64,000 nt of DNA from Sphingomonas trueperi (lineage in GTDB: Bacteria > Pseudomonadota > Alphaproteobacteria > Sphingomonadales > Sphingomonadaceae), in NCBI RefSeq assembly GCF_011927635.1, contig NZ_JAATJB010000013.1, positions 62,001 through 126,000 on the forward strand. Reading direction: 5' to 3'. Each line of letters starts with the position of its first letter. The stretch's first letter is position 1. The notes under the pieces are model-generated. The model saw only the letters and a program-made list of their open reading frames with translations, ran no database searches and was not told the origin of the DNA. Both the position numbers and the translations under genes were made by a program. Positions 1 to 8,088 of this stretch are shown here, in pieces.

Positions 1-536
1 CGGGCTTCACCATCGCGCCCTATATCGTGGCGCTGGCATCCTTCCTGGTCGGCGCGTTGGTGGCGGGCAAGGTTGGCGCGCATCTCGCCGGGCAGCCGCT
101 GCGGCGCTGGCTGGTGCTGGCAGCGGTGACCGAGGCGGCGCTTTTCGGCGTGGCCGCGGGCGTCGCCGCCTGGGCCGGCGCGATGGGCATCCTGCCGGAG
201 ACCTGCGTGTTCGCGATCATCGCCTTGACCGCGATCGCGATGGGCTTCCGCAACGCCACGATCCGCCAGCTCAAGGTGCCCGACATCACCACCACCGTAC
301 TCACCCTGACGCTCACCGGCATCGCCGCCGATTCGCACTTCGCCGGCGGACGCAACCCCAATATCGGGCGGCGGCTTGCGGCGGTGGTGGCGATCCTGCT
401 CGGCGCGTTCCTCGGCGCGGTACTGGTCAACCGCTACGGCCTGGCGATTCCGCTGCTGGTGGCGGGGCTTACCGTGTTGGTCGGCACGCTCGCCTGTGTG
501 CGCCATCCGATCGCTGCCGAGCCGTTGCGGCCCTGA
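1..536 (+). CDS. DUF1275 (YoaK-like) membrane protein, 5' end outside window
   Basis: The reading frame is open from base 3 and runs to a TGA at 536, so the true start lies upstream of the window. The visible 177 residues are almost entirely hydrophobic and form about five membrane segments. A central segment reading RNATIRQLKVPDITTTVLTL is typical of DUF1275, where an asparagine-rich helix end is followed by a xPDxxTTVLTG-type motif. DUF1275 proteins are inner-membrane proteins of unknown substrate. It lies 49 bases before guaA on the same strand. I take it as chromosomal and not part of the mobile DNA. The family call is confident; the function is unknown. Confidence 0.8.
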   Translation, partial: GFTIAPYIVALASFLVGALVAGKVGAHLAGQPLRRWLVLAAVTEAALFGVAAGVAAWAGAMGILPETCVFAIIALTAIAMGFRNATIRQLKVPDITTTVLTLTLTGIAADSHFAGGRNPNIGRRLAAVVAILLGAFLGAVLVNRYGLAIPLLVAGLTVLVGTLACVRHPIAAEPLRP

Positions 537-585
537 TCGTCCGCACCCCTTTGACAGCCCGGCGATCGCTCCCTATCGGCCAGCC

Positions 586-2145
586 ATGACGCTCCAGCAC
601 ACCGACTCCATCCTGATCGTCGATTTCGGCAGCCAGGTGACCCAGCTGATCGCCCGCCGCGTTCGCGAAGCCGGGGTCTATTCCGAGATCGCCCCCTTCA
701 CCACCGCCGCCGAGGCCTTTGCCCGGATGCAGCCCAAGGGCATCATCCTCTCCGGCTCGCCCGCCTCGGTCCTCGACGAGGGCAGCCCCCGCGTCCCGCA
801 GGAGATCTTCGACAGTGGCCTGCCGGTGCTGGGCATCTGCTACGGCGAGCAGGTGATGATGCACCAACTGGGCGGCCAGGTGGTGCTGGGCGACAGCGGC
901 GAGTTCGGCCGCGCCTTTATCGAGATCGCCGATGGCTGTGCGCTGTTCGACGGCCTGTGGCAGACCGGCGAAACCCACCAGGTGTGGATGAGCCATGGCG
1001 ACAAGGTGGCGAACCTGGCCCCGGGCTTCCGCCCGGTCGCGGCGAGCCCCGGCGCACCCTATGCGGTGATCGCCAATGACGAGCGGCGCTATTATGCGAT
1101 GCAGTTCCATCCGGAAGTCGTCCACACCCCCGACGGCGCCAAGCTGCTGGCGAACTTCGTGCGCCATGTCTGCGGCCTGTCGGGCGACTGGACCATGGCC
1201 GAGTTCCGCGCCGCCAAGATCGCCGAGATCCGCGCGCAGGTGGGCGACGGCAAGGTGATTTGCGGCCTGTCGGGCGGCGTCGATTCCGCGGTGGCTGCGG
1301 TGCTGATCCACGAGGCGATCGGTGACCAGCTGACCTGCGTGTTCGTCGACCATGGCCTGATGCGCGCCGGCGAGGCCGATCAGGTCGTCACCATGTTCCG
1401 CGAGCATTACCATATCCCGCTCGTCCATGTGGACGCGGAGGAACTATTCCTCGGCGGCCTCGCCGGCGTCACCGACCCCGAGGCGAAGCGCAAGTTCATC
1501 GGCAAGACCTTCATCGACGTGTTCGAGGCCGAGGCGAAGAAGATCGGCGGCGCCGATTTCCTGGCGCAGGGCACGCTGTACCCGGACGTGATCGAGAGCG
1601 TCAGCTTCACCGGCGGCCCGTCGGTGACGATCAAAAGCCACCACAATGTCGGTGGCCTGCCGGCGCGGATGAACATGCAGCTGGTCGAGCCGCTGCGCGA
1701 GCTGTTCAAGGACGAGGTCCGCGCGCTGGGCCGCGAGCTTGGGCTGCCGGACGTGTTCGTCGGCCGCCATCCGTTCCCGGGGCCCGGCCTGGCGATCCGC
1801 ATCCCCGGCGAGGTCACCAAGGAACGCTGCGACATCCTGCGCAAGGCCGACGCGATCTATCTCGAGGAGATCCGCAATGCCGGGCTCTACGACGCGATCT
1901 GGCAGGCCTTCGCGGTGCTCACCCCGGTGCGCAGCGTCGGCGTGATGGGCGACGGCCGCACCTATGACAGCGTGCTGGCGCTGCGTGCGGTGACCTCGAT
2001 CGACGGCATGACCGCCGAGGCCTTCGAATTCCCCGCCGGCTTCCTCCCGCGGGTGGCGACGCGCATCGTCAACGAGGTGCGCGGCGTGAACCGGGTGACC
2101 TACGACTATACGAGCAAGCCGCCCGGGACGATCGAGTGGGAATGA
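586..2145 (+). CDS. guaA: GMP synthase (glutamine-hydrolysing)
   Basis: GuaA converts XMP to GMP in the cytoplasm using glutamine and ATP. The 519-residue protein has the normal length and order. An N-terminal class I glutamine amidotransferase shows the nucleophile elbow GICYGEQ and the QFHPEV motif with catalytic His and Glu. An ATP pyrophosphatase domain carries the P-loop SGGVDS, and a C-terminal dimerisation domain contains HPFPGPGLAIRIPGE. The ATG at 586 gives the standard GuaA N-terminus; the same frame is open further upstream but that part is not GuaA-like. The gene is intact to its usual C-terminus (TIEWE). The 3' end of guaA is a known target of some tyrosine-recombinase islands, and an integrase begins 318 bases downstream, so this end is the likely left attachment site. 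Confidence 0.97.
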   Translation: MTLQHTDSILIVDFGSQVTQLIARRVREAGVYSEIAPFTTAAEAFARMQPKGIILSGSPASVLDEGSPRVPQEIFDSGLPVLGICYGEQVMMHQLGGQVVLGDSGEFGRAFIEIADGCALFDGLWQTGETHQVWMSHGDKVANLAPGFRPVAASPGAPYAVIANDERRYYAMQFHPEVVHTPDGAKLLANFVRHVCGLSGDWTMAEFRAAKIAEIRAQVGDGKVICGLSGGVDSAVAAVLIHEAIGDQLTCVFVDHGLMRAGEADQVVTMFREHYHIPLVHVDAEELFLGGLAGVTDPEAKRKFIGKTFIDVFEAEAKKIGGADFLAQGTLYPDVIESVSFTGGPSVTIKSHHNVGGLPARMNMQLVEPLRELFKDEVRALGRELGLPDVFVGRHPFPGPGLAIRIPGEVTKERCDILRKADAIYLEEIRNAGLYDAIWQAFAVLTPVRSVGVMGDGRTYDSVLALRAVTSIDGMTAEAFEFPAGFLPRVATRIVNEVRGVNRVTYDYTSKPPGTIEWE

Positions 2146-2261
2146 TTTTTACCCCTCCGGTAGTATCCTTTTGTACGCTCTGGCACGCCATAATACATTG
2201 AAACATAAAGATAATTGTGCCAGTGGCTATCGCCGTCTATCGAGGGGCAGTGCTCCGATTT

Positions 2262-2420
2262 GACGGTATAGCAGACGGTATGGGGGAACTTGTTTGATCG
2301 GGAATTTCGCTATACCGTCACAGCTAAGAGAGCTGCTGACGGTATTTTTTTTGGTATTAATAGGCTGATTTAAAACGGGAATCATGCCTTCAGCATCGCC
2401 TGTTTTGGCCTGACGGTATA
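2262..2420. repeat. Array of GACGGTAT repeats between guaA and the integrase
   Basis: The non-coding stretch 2146-2463 is AT-richer than its flanks. It carries GACGGTAT at 2262, 2274, 2338 and 2412, an inverted copy ATACCGTC at 2312, and a degenerate copy at 2444. Such spaced short repeats beside a P4-type integrase are what arm-type integrase or excisionase binding sites look like. That role is inferred from position only. Confidence 0.55.
2312..2352 (+). terminator. Hairpin with T tract upstream of integrase
   Basis: Arms 2312-2325 and 2331-2345 pair over 14 bp with a single bulged C, around the loop AAGAG. The right arm runs into eight T residues. This has the form of a Rho-independent terminator on the plus strand and would insulate the integrase from guaA read-through. 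Two of the GACGGTAT repeats form the stem, so the structure could instead be a recombinase site. Confidence 0.55.
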
Positions 2421-2463
2421 ATCGGCGCCTCTCTCCGGTTTTTAGACGGTTTTGGAGGCCCCC

Positions 2464-3720
2464 ATGCTTACTGACACTGCGATTAAGGCGCTGAGATCAC
2501 AGAATAAATTGTACAAGGTGAGCGATCGTGACGGTATGTACGTCGTAGTGCAGCCGTCTGGGGCGATCGTGTTCCGGTACGACTACCGCCTCAACGGACG
2601 TCGCGAGACGCTCACGCTCGGCCGATATGGCCCAGATGGCCTCTCGCTTGCCAGGGCTCGCGAGAAGCTGATCGATGCGAAGCGGGCCATTTCAGAGGGA
2701 CGGTCTCCTGCTCAAGAGAAGCAGCACGACAAGCGACGATTGAAGGAGGCGAAGAGGTTCGGCGAGTTCGGCGAGAAGTGGTTCCAGGAGTCGCGCATGG
2801 CCGACAGCACGAGCGCCATGCGGCGCTCGATCTACGAACGCGACATCTTGCCAACATTTCGAAACAGGCTTCTGACGGAGATCGCGCCTGACGATCTCCG
2901 CATGATGTGCGGGAAAGTGAAGGATCGCGGCGCTCCAGCCACGGCCGTCCATGTGCGGGATATCGTGAAGCTGATCTTTGCGTTCGCGATTTTGCATGGC
3001 GAGAAGGTCGCCAACCCGGCGGATGAAGTTGGGCCCGCGTCTATCGCGACCTTCGTACCGAAGGATCGTTCGCTATCACCTGCGGAGATCCGCGTCATGC
3101 TCGGTCAGCTCGATCATGTACCGACCCTGCCGACTATACGGCTGGGAATGAAGCTCTTCCTTCTTACGATGGTCAGGAAAAGCGAGCTGCAGGACGCGAC
3201 GTGGGATGAAGTCGATTTCGAGAACGCCGTCTGGTCGATACCCAAGCAGCGAATGAAGCGGTCGAAGGCACACAACGTCTATCTGTCACAGCAGGCCGTC
3301 GACATCTTCATCGCGCTGAAAACCTGCGCAGGCAATTCGCGCTATGTCCTTCCGTCGCGATATGACGCTGACGCGCCGATGTCGCGGGCGACGTTCAACC
3401 GGATCACGACCGCAGTCGTTGTCAGAGCGAAAAAGGAGGGGCTGCCACTCGAACCCTTCACTGTTCACGATCTTCGACGCACAGGCTCGACCCTGTTGAA
3501 TGAGCTCGGCTTCAACAGCGACTGGATCGAGAAGTGCCTGGCGCACGAGGACGGAAGGTCCTCGCGTGGTGTCTACAACAAGGCGGAGTACGAGCATCAA
3601 CGCCGGCATATGATGCAGGAGTGGTCTAATCTGGTGGACGCATGGGTCTTGGGGCGGAAGTATGTCCCGACTCTGCTCCCGGCCACGATGGAGCTGCTTG
3701 AGCTCGAGCCTAGTGTTTGA
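2464..3720 (+). CDS. P4-type tyrosine integrase
   Basis: A 418-residue site-specific recombinase that would insert and excise the element. The N-terminal 90 residues match the DUF4102 arm-binding type (LTDTAIKAL, YRLNGRRETLTLGRYG). The C-terminal half has the catalytic set: an arginine in MVRKSELQDATW, the HxxR box in VHDLRRTGS, LAHE after it, and a tyrosine in RGVYNKAEY. The ATG at 2464 is preceded by GGAGG at 2454-2458; the frame extends four codons upstream to a TTG, which I reject. It is transcribed away from guaA. Its 3' end overlaps by 11 bases the end of a convergent AlpA-like gene. Base composition is lower in GC than the neighbours, which suggests transfer. Confidence 0.92.
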   Translation: MLTDTAIKALRSQNKLYKVSDRDGMYVVVQPSGAIVFRYDYRLNGRRETLTLGRYGPDGLSLARAREKLIDAKRAISEGRSPAQEKQHDKRRLKEAKRFGEFGEKWFQESRMADSTSAMRRSIYERDILPTFRNRLLTEIAPDDLRMMCGKVKDRGAPATAVHVRDIVKLIFAFAILHGEKVANPADEVGPASIATFVPKDRSLSPAEIRVMLGQLDHVPTLPTIRLGMKLFLLTMVRKSELQDATWDEVDFENAVWSIPKQRMKRSKAHNVYLSQQAVDIFIALKTCAGNSRYVLPSRYDADAPMSRATFNRITTAVVVRAKKEGLPLEPFTVHDLRRTGSTLLNELGFNSDWIEKCLAHEDGRSSRGVYNKAEYEHQRRHMMQEWSNLVDAWVLGRKYVPTLLPATMELLELEPSV

Positions 3721-3979
3721 CGGGCCGCGAACGGCGCAATCTCACGTCAGGACTGGGAGCGCGTTTAACAGTATTTGCCCGAGAGGCACGGCGTCGAGCG
3801 TCGAGCCAGGCTTCGACCTCTGCCAAGTCCCAGACGACGCAGCGTGAGGTGAGATAAAAGCGCCGCGGGAATTCTCCTCGCTGCTCCATGTCGTAGATCG
3901 TGCTGTCGGCAAGTGGCACGATCTCTCGTAGCTGCTGCCGGCGAATTGTTCTGCGGGCGACATGCGGGGCAGCGCTCAT
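3710..3979 (-). CDS. AlpA-family excisionase/regulator
   Basis: A small 89-residue DNA-binding protein. Residues 12-55 fit the AlpA/HTH_17 fold: a strand-turn-helix start (RQQLREIVPLADSTIYDME), FPRRFYL, then a tryptophan-containing C-terminal helix (VVWDLAEVEAWLDAR). AlpA proteins control excision or integrase transcription of P4-like elements. The ATG at 3979 has GGAG about seven bases before it; the frame continues upstream without family similarity. It is convergent with the integrase and is probably its partner recombination directionality factor. A second factor of this kind sits in the ICE core at 41.5 kb, so two elements may have merged here. Confidence 0.8.
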   Translation of the reverse strand: MSAAPHVARRTIRRQQLREIVPLADSTIYDMEQRGEFPRRFYLTSRCVVWDLAEVEAWLDARRRASRANTVKRAPSPDVRLRRSRPVKH

Positions 3980-4200
3980 ACTGTATCTCCACTTCTTTGC
4001 TCTTGTGGAGATAGAAGGCGATAGATCTTCCGCTTTGAAGCCCGCGCGTGAACGTGTGCGGTAATATCGGGCTATAGCGTGCAAATCGGACGGGTGGCCT
4101 CAAAGGGCAAGTGTCTTCTAGGAGCGTCGGCCGACCCTTCGGCTCTTGTTTGAAGCGCCGCCGCCCGTGGAATTTCACCCCGGTGGTACGCGAGATTCAC

Positions 4201-4256
4201 TTCAAAATCCAGTTCCGAGTGGAGGAGTGCCGGTTCGACCCCGGCCGCCCGCACCA
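4201..4256 (+). pseudogene. 3' fragment of a tRNA-Leu gene, probable old attachment site
   Basis: The last part of a tRNA is visible without its 5' half: anticodon loop and 3' anticodon stem (TTCAAAATCCAG), long variable arm, T arm GCCGG-TTCGACC-CCGGC at 4229-4245, acceptor strand CGCCCGC at 4246-4252, discriminator A, and encoded CCA ending at 4256. The loop reads as CAA, so leucine is the best assignment. No matching 5' acceptor strand precedes it. A tRNA 3' end cut near the anticodon loop is the classic scar of tyrosine-integrase insertion. Open frames read antisense through this site are artefacts. Confidence 0.65.
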
Positions 4257-4309
4257 CCTTCTCATTCGGCAAAATCTAGGTCCCTGAGTTCGGCTTTGGT
4301 TATGGCCGC

Positions 4310-4650
4310 CTAGATTCTCATGCGCATCCGTGAAAGAGATCGGTGGTGCGCGATGTCGACGCCTCTCGGCCCAGGTCGACGCGCTCGTCGGTCAGGCTGA
4401 GGTCGACTCCGATGTCGGGGGTAGCGGTCCTGAAAGGCGAAGATCAGCCGGCTGATGTGCAAGGCCCCCAAGGCCGCCGTGCAGGAGATCCGGATCGTGC
4501 CGGCCGGCACGCCGCGCGCCTCATCCCCGGCCTGTTCGACCAGCCGCAGGATCTGGACCTGTCTTAGCGAATGCACGCCCTCGACCATCAAATCTCGTGC
4601 AGGAGCGCAGGTTTGGAGCGCTGAGGAGAGTGGTTGCGGGAGCTCGCAGA
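4310..4650 (-). pseudogene. LysR-family regulator remnant
   Basis: On the minus strand, fragments of a LysR substrate-binding domain can be pieced together: PAGTIRISCTAALGALHISR, then FAFQDRYP, then in the next frame DIGVDLSLTDERVDLGRE, then back to GVDIAHHRS. This order matches the start of the effector domain in LysR proteins of the TIGR-like DNA-binding aromatic group. At least two frameshifts and loss of the helix-turn-helix and the C-terminal half make it non-functional. It lies among other debris between the tRNA scar and an IS remnant. Confidence 0.6.
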
Positions 4651-4751
4651 TCGGATAATCGGCAAGCGAGCGATCTAGCCAGCGTGGGAGCTGTACAATT
4701 GCCCCTCGATGGAAGCTGATGGGCGGCTTCCAGACCTGAGGAGGAACGATC

Positions 4752-5268
4752 ATGAAGCATCATGCCGGGCTGGACGTGTCCTTGGACGAGACGAGCGTGT
4801 GCATCGTAGACGAGGCTGGAGCCTACGTCGCAGAAGCCAAGGTGGCGAGCGATTCTGCGGCGCTTACCGACTTCTTCATGCGACCGGGCTGAGCTTCGGA
4901 CGGTGGGTCTGGAAGCCTGTCCCCTCTCGCAATAGCTCTATAGCGGGCTTGCCGGCGCGGGCCTTCCCGTCGTCTGTATCGAGGTCAGGCGGGCGAAGGC
5001 TGACCTCTCGGCGATGATCAACAAAACGGATCGGAACGATGCTCGCGGCATCGCACAGATGATGCGGACGGGCTGGTTCCAGCCTGTGCATGTGAAGACC
5101 ACCGAGAGTCACGAGCTTCGTTTCCTGCTCGTCGCCCGCAAGCTGCTTCTCAAACAACAATACGAGATCGAGGGCTGCATTCGCGGATCGCTGAAGGTGT
5201 TCGGATTGAAGATCGGCGTCGTCACCAAAAGGATGTTCGAAGAGCGGGTGTGCGAGTTGATCGATTAA
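4752..5268 (+). mobile_element. IS110-family transposase remnant
   Basis: The start MKHHAGLDVSLDETSVCIVD is the first DEDD strand of an IS110-type transposase. In another frame the text continues with GLEACPL and the hallmark NKTDRNDARGIAQMMRTGW, then RKLLLKQQYEIEG. A frameshift near 4885 and a stop at 5268 leave only about 170 residues. The serine-containing C-terminal transposase domain is missing. No terminal repeats are evident, as is usual for IS110. The copy is dead. Confidence 0.75.
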
Positions 5269-5439
5269 CGGTCGCTACTTGTCACCATCGTTCGAGCCGC
5301 TGCTGCGCGCCCGCACTTCGAACATCATAATCTCTGTGACGAGGTACTAGGTGCCGCACAGGTGCGCGGATCACAGGAAGCAGGATTTGCTGAAGCCCCT
5401 GTGCACAAACATGTTCTCAACGGGCATGTACAGCTTATT

Positions 5440-5455
5440 GCCTCATTTTTGAGGC
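5440..5455 (-). terminator. Small hairpin downstream of hisI-like gene
   Basis: GCCTCA-TTTT-TGAGGC lies just after the stop of the minus-strand HisI-like gene. The stem is six base pairs and the following minus-strand sequence lacks a long T tract, so this is a weak terminator candidate. Confidence 0.3.
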
Positions 5456-5461
5456 GGCCTT

Positions 5462-5905
5462 TCAGCGCGACAATGGCCGAGCGTGGGATAGCCGTTGGAG
5501 CGTCGGACCCTCCGACCCGGTCAGGATTCGGCGATAGAAACAGCTGGGTCGGCCGGTGTGACAACAGCCGCCGTCGCCTGCGACGCTCACCTTGAGCCAG
5601 ACCGTGTCCTGATCACAGTCGATGCGCAGTTCTTCGACCTGTTGGATCTGCCCGCTTGTCGCGCCCTTATGCCAGAGACGCTGGCGGGACCGGCTCCAGT
5701 ACCAGGCCTGGCCGGTCTCGATCGTCTTGTTCAACGCCTCCGCATTCATCCACGCTAGCATCAGCACCACTCCACTCGCGACGTCTGTCGCGACAGCGGG
5801 AATGAGCCCGACCTCATTGAACCCTGGCAACAGGGCCGAGCATTCTTCGATCATCTCCGCAGGGTCCGCTCTTAATGGGTCAGGTCGCTGATCTTCCAGT
5901 GGCAT
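5462..5905 (-). CDS. hisI: Phosphoribosyl-AMP cyclohydrolase (HisI paralogue)
   Basis: HisI opens the purine ring of phosphoribosyl-AMP in histidine synthesis and needs zinc. The 147-residue product shows LMLAWMNAEALNKTIETG, the YWSRSRQRLWHKGATSG active-site loop, ELRIDCDQD, and the metal-binding CCHTGRPSCFYR. An ATG at 5905 has AAGGA six bases upstream; a second ATG six bases earlier overlaps that site and is less likely. No other histidine genes are nearby. Instead it is the last gene behind a MerR-type promoter and a mercury-transporter-like gene. Stand-alone HisI paralogues elsewhere serve as low-zinc or metal-stress back-ups, and I infer such a role here. Confidence 0.85.
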   Translation of the reverse strand: MPLEDQRPDPLRADPAEMIEECSALLPGFNEVGLIPAVATDVASGVVLMLAWMNAEALNKTIETGQAWYWSRSRQRLWHKGATSGQIQQVEELRIDCDQDTVWLKVSVAGDGGCCHTGRPSCFYRRILTGSEGPTLQRLSHARPLSR

Positions 5906-5999
5906 TGGCATTCCTTGATTGGCGCGTACCAGTTCTATGGATGATCGTCCGGCCTGAGCGATCGCCACTGTGCGCTGCGGATCGCTCGAATCGTTGCGA

Positions 6000-6314
6000 T
6001 TAACGGGTCCGCCGTTCGTTCGCAGGCTTGACGATATCAAGCTCGACGTCTTGCCGCGCTTCAGATACATCGCATGCGCAAGTCGGGCCGGCATCCACTC
6101 GATTGGATGAAGCCCTGCGCCAACGCATCACGGCGTAGCCGATGGCTGCGGCCAAGAATGCCAGCACGGCGGTCAATGCAAGACCCTGTCCGCTAAGCCA
6201 GCCCACGACACCACCTACTGCCGAGCCGATAAAAAGCGGCCCAAGTCAGCAAAGCGCGACCAGTGGCGCGACGACAATCGCCGTCATAAGCCCCGCTGCT
6301 GGCTTTTCGTTCAT
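6000..6314 (-). pseudogene. MerF/MerT-like transporter with in-frame TGA at a cysteine position
   Basis: From an ATG at 6314, preceded by GAGG, the frame reads MNEKPAAGLMTAIVVAPLVALC, then TGA at 6246-6248, then LGPLFIGSAVGGVVGWLSG and a second hydrophobic helix ending in MRWRR. A vicinal cysteine pair followed by LGP is the usual motif of the first helix in Mer transporters, so the TGA replaces the second Cys (TGC to TGA). Everything before and after is well preserved over 104 codons. The simplest view is a recent nonsense mutation. Selenocysteine is formally possible, but no selenocysteine genes or convincing SECIS hairpin are seen. It sits 94 bases upstream of hisI and behind a MerR-type promoter. 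Confidence 0.65.
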
Positions 6315-6401
6315 CAAACCTCACTTTCCGCGCTAGTGGCGCTGCCAAGCCATCTGTGCTGCGCTGCTCGTTAGTTCACATTGACGGTCGTCACATTAGA
6401 A

Positions 6402-6432
6402 CTGCTACACCCTGTACTAAGTACAGGGTCAA
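6402..6432 (-). promoter_or_regulatory. MerR-family promoter/operator
   Basis: On the minus strand, TTGACC (6427-6432) is separated from TAGCAG (6402-6407) by exactly 19 bp. The spacer contains the near-perfect dyad CCTGTACTTAGTACAGG. An over-long 19-bp spacer with a central dyad is the signature of MerR-activated promoters. It faces the interrupted transporter gene and hisI. No merR gene adjoins it, so the MerR encoded at 12.3-12.8 kb may act on it. Confidence 0.7.
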
Positions 6433-6617
6433 TACCGAATTTTCATCCGATTGGCTGGTCGACTAGCTTCACCATGTCTGCGCCCGCGCTCCTGGGTTGG
6501 CGCATCGCCGACGAAGCGATTAGCTGCGTCGAAGCTCCGCGCGTGCCAGTTCGGCGTCCTTCAACGAAATAGAGCCAGATGCGTCCGTCCTCGATGATTA
6601 CAGAGACGCAAAGGCAT

Positions 6618-7964
6618 TCAGAGCATGTAGCCGATATCCGAGGCGCCGGTGGGATACGCGAACATCGTCGTCTTCAAATTGTCGGCCGTTAGGTCGTGGC
6701 GGATCGCCAGGGCAAACAGATTAATCACTTCATCAGCGTGCGGTCCGACAAGATGTGCGCCTAGGATACGCCCGGTGTCGTCCTCCACCATCACCTTGAA
6801 GCCATAGGTCTTCTCCGCGGCCTGGCGGGCAGTAAACCAGTTGGACGCCATCTGGGACTTGGTCTGGAATTTTAGGCCCTGCTGACGTGCTTCCTCCTCG
6901 CTCAGTCCGACAGCAGCGATCGGCGGAATCGTGAAGGCCACGCTCGGCACACCGCGATAGTCCGGTGTATGCCGATTGCCCTCCAAAAGGTTAGCGGCGA
7001 CCACCTTGCCGTCGTGGCTTGAGACCGGAGTGAGCGGGGGGCCCTGCTGTGCCGCATCGCCGGCGGCGTACACGGCCGGGTTCGAGACGCTCTGGAGGTG
7101 CTCATTCAGTTTGAGCCGGCCGTTCTCCGTCGCGATGCCGCCGGTCTCAAGATCAAGCGCGTCGAGCGCGGGCGCCCGACCGGCCGCATGAACAACAAGA
7201 TCGGCTTCAAACGTCGTGTCGCCGCTTTCTGACGAGGCGCGAACGACAAAGCCCGCACCCTTCTTCTCGATTGCCTGCACTGTGGTCCGCAGGCGCACAT
7301 CGACCCCGATCTCGCCGAATTTGTCCATGAGCCAGCCGACAAGTTCAGGCTCAAAGTGCGTAAGCATCCGCTCGCCACGTTGAAGGATGGTCACTTGCGC
7401 GCCCGCGCGGGCGGCGATGTGGGAAAATTCCGACGCTACATAGCCACCACCGACCAGCACGATCCGTTCTGGCAGTCGCTCCATGGCCAGGAAGTCCTCA
7501 TTGGTAGCGAAATACTCTTCACCAGGAATGTGCAGCTTTATCGGCTCGGCGCCCGCAGCGATCAAAACGTGACGGGCTTCAAGATTTTCGCTGTCCACCG
7601 TCAGACTGTTCCGACCCGCGAAGCGTGCATGGCCGTGATAAGTATGAATGCCCTTTTCTTCGTAACGGTGTTCGTGCTTTTCCGGGACCGGATCAGTGAA
7701 AGTGCGCTTGAAGGCAATTAATTCGGGCCAGTCGATATGGACGTCACCGGCAACACCATTGCCACTCATGCGCCGGACATGGTCGAGAGCCGAGGCGCCG
7801 CCGACAAGCATCTTTTTCGGGTCGCAGCCGCGCAGGGCGCAGGTGCCGCCGAAAGGCCGGTGGTCGATGACCGCCACGCTCCAACCGGCGGCGCGCACGC
7901 GCATCGCAGCGACCATAGCCGCCGTGCCGGTTCCTATGATTATAAGGTCGTATTGGTTGGCCAT
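6618..7964 (-). CDS. FAD-dependent pyridine nucleotide-disulfide oxidoreductase
   Basis: A 448-residue flavoprotein of the glutathione reductase/mercuric reductase superfamily. It has an N-terminal FAD dinucleotide fold (IIIGTGTAAMVAAMRV), a redox-active disulfide CALRGC followed by DPKK, an NAD(P) fold (IVLVGGGYVASEFSHIAARAG), a second FAD contact (NPAVYAAGDAA) and a C-terminal dimer domain. The CxxxxC spacing is right, but the pair lies in CALRGCDPKK in place of the CVNVGCVPSK of MerA and lipoamide dehydrogenase. There is no C-terminal cysteine pair, so it is not a standard mercuric reductase. The closest description is a glutathione-reductase-like enzyme of unknown substrate. It stands alone in its direction, 122 bases after the GH15 gene. 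Confidence 0.85.
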   Translation of the reverse strand: MANQYDLIIIGTGTAAMVAAMRVRAAGWSVAVIDHRPFGGTCALRGCDPKKMLVGGASALDHVRRMSGNGVAGDVHIDWPELIAFKRTFTDPVPEKHEHRYEEKGIHTYHGHARFAGRNSLTVDSENLEARHVLIAAGAEPIKLHIPGEEYFATNEDFLAMERLPERIVLVGGGYVASEFSHIAARAGAQVTILQRGERMLTHFEPELVGWLMDKFGEIGVDVRLRTTVQAIEKKGAGFVVRASSESGDTTFEADLVVHAAGRAPALDALDLETGGIATENGRLKLNEHLQSVSNPAVYAAGDAAQQGPPLTPVSSHDGKVVAANLLEGNRHTPDYRGVPSVAFTIPPIAAVGLSEEEARQQGLKFQTKSQMASNWFTARQAAEKTYGFKVMVEDDTGRILGAHLVGPHADEVINLFALAIRHDLTADNLKTTMFAYPTGASDIGYML

Positions 7965-8088
7965 TGGTCTCTCCTACTTGTTCGTCGTTCACCATTTTGT
8001 ATGCGTGTTGCCACCATCCGAACGCGGCGGTGACTTCCGGGAGAACACCCGCATGGACCGCAGCGTCATCGTGCCTGCGCTGGCCGCA

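Noticed and set aside
4150..4256. Complete tRNA, possibly selenocysteine tRNA because of CTTCAAAATCCAG
   Set aside because: No 5' acceptor strand or D arm pairs with the 3' half; variable arm and discriminator fit tRNA-Leu better.
4072..4272. Minus-strand ORF containing RAAGVEPALLHSELDFE
   Set aside because: It is the antisense reading of the tRNA 3' fragment, a well-known annotation artefact.
6433..6617. A merR gene divergent from the promoter at 6402-6432
   Set aside because: No frame here encodes a MerR helix-turn-helix; only short random frames are present.
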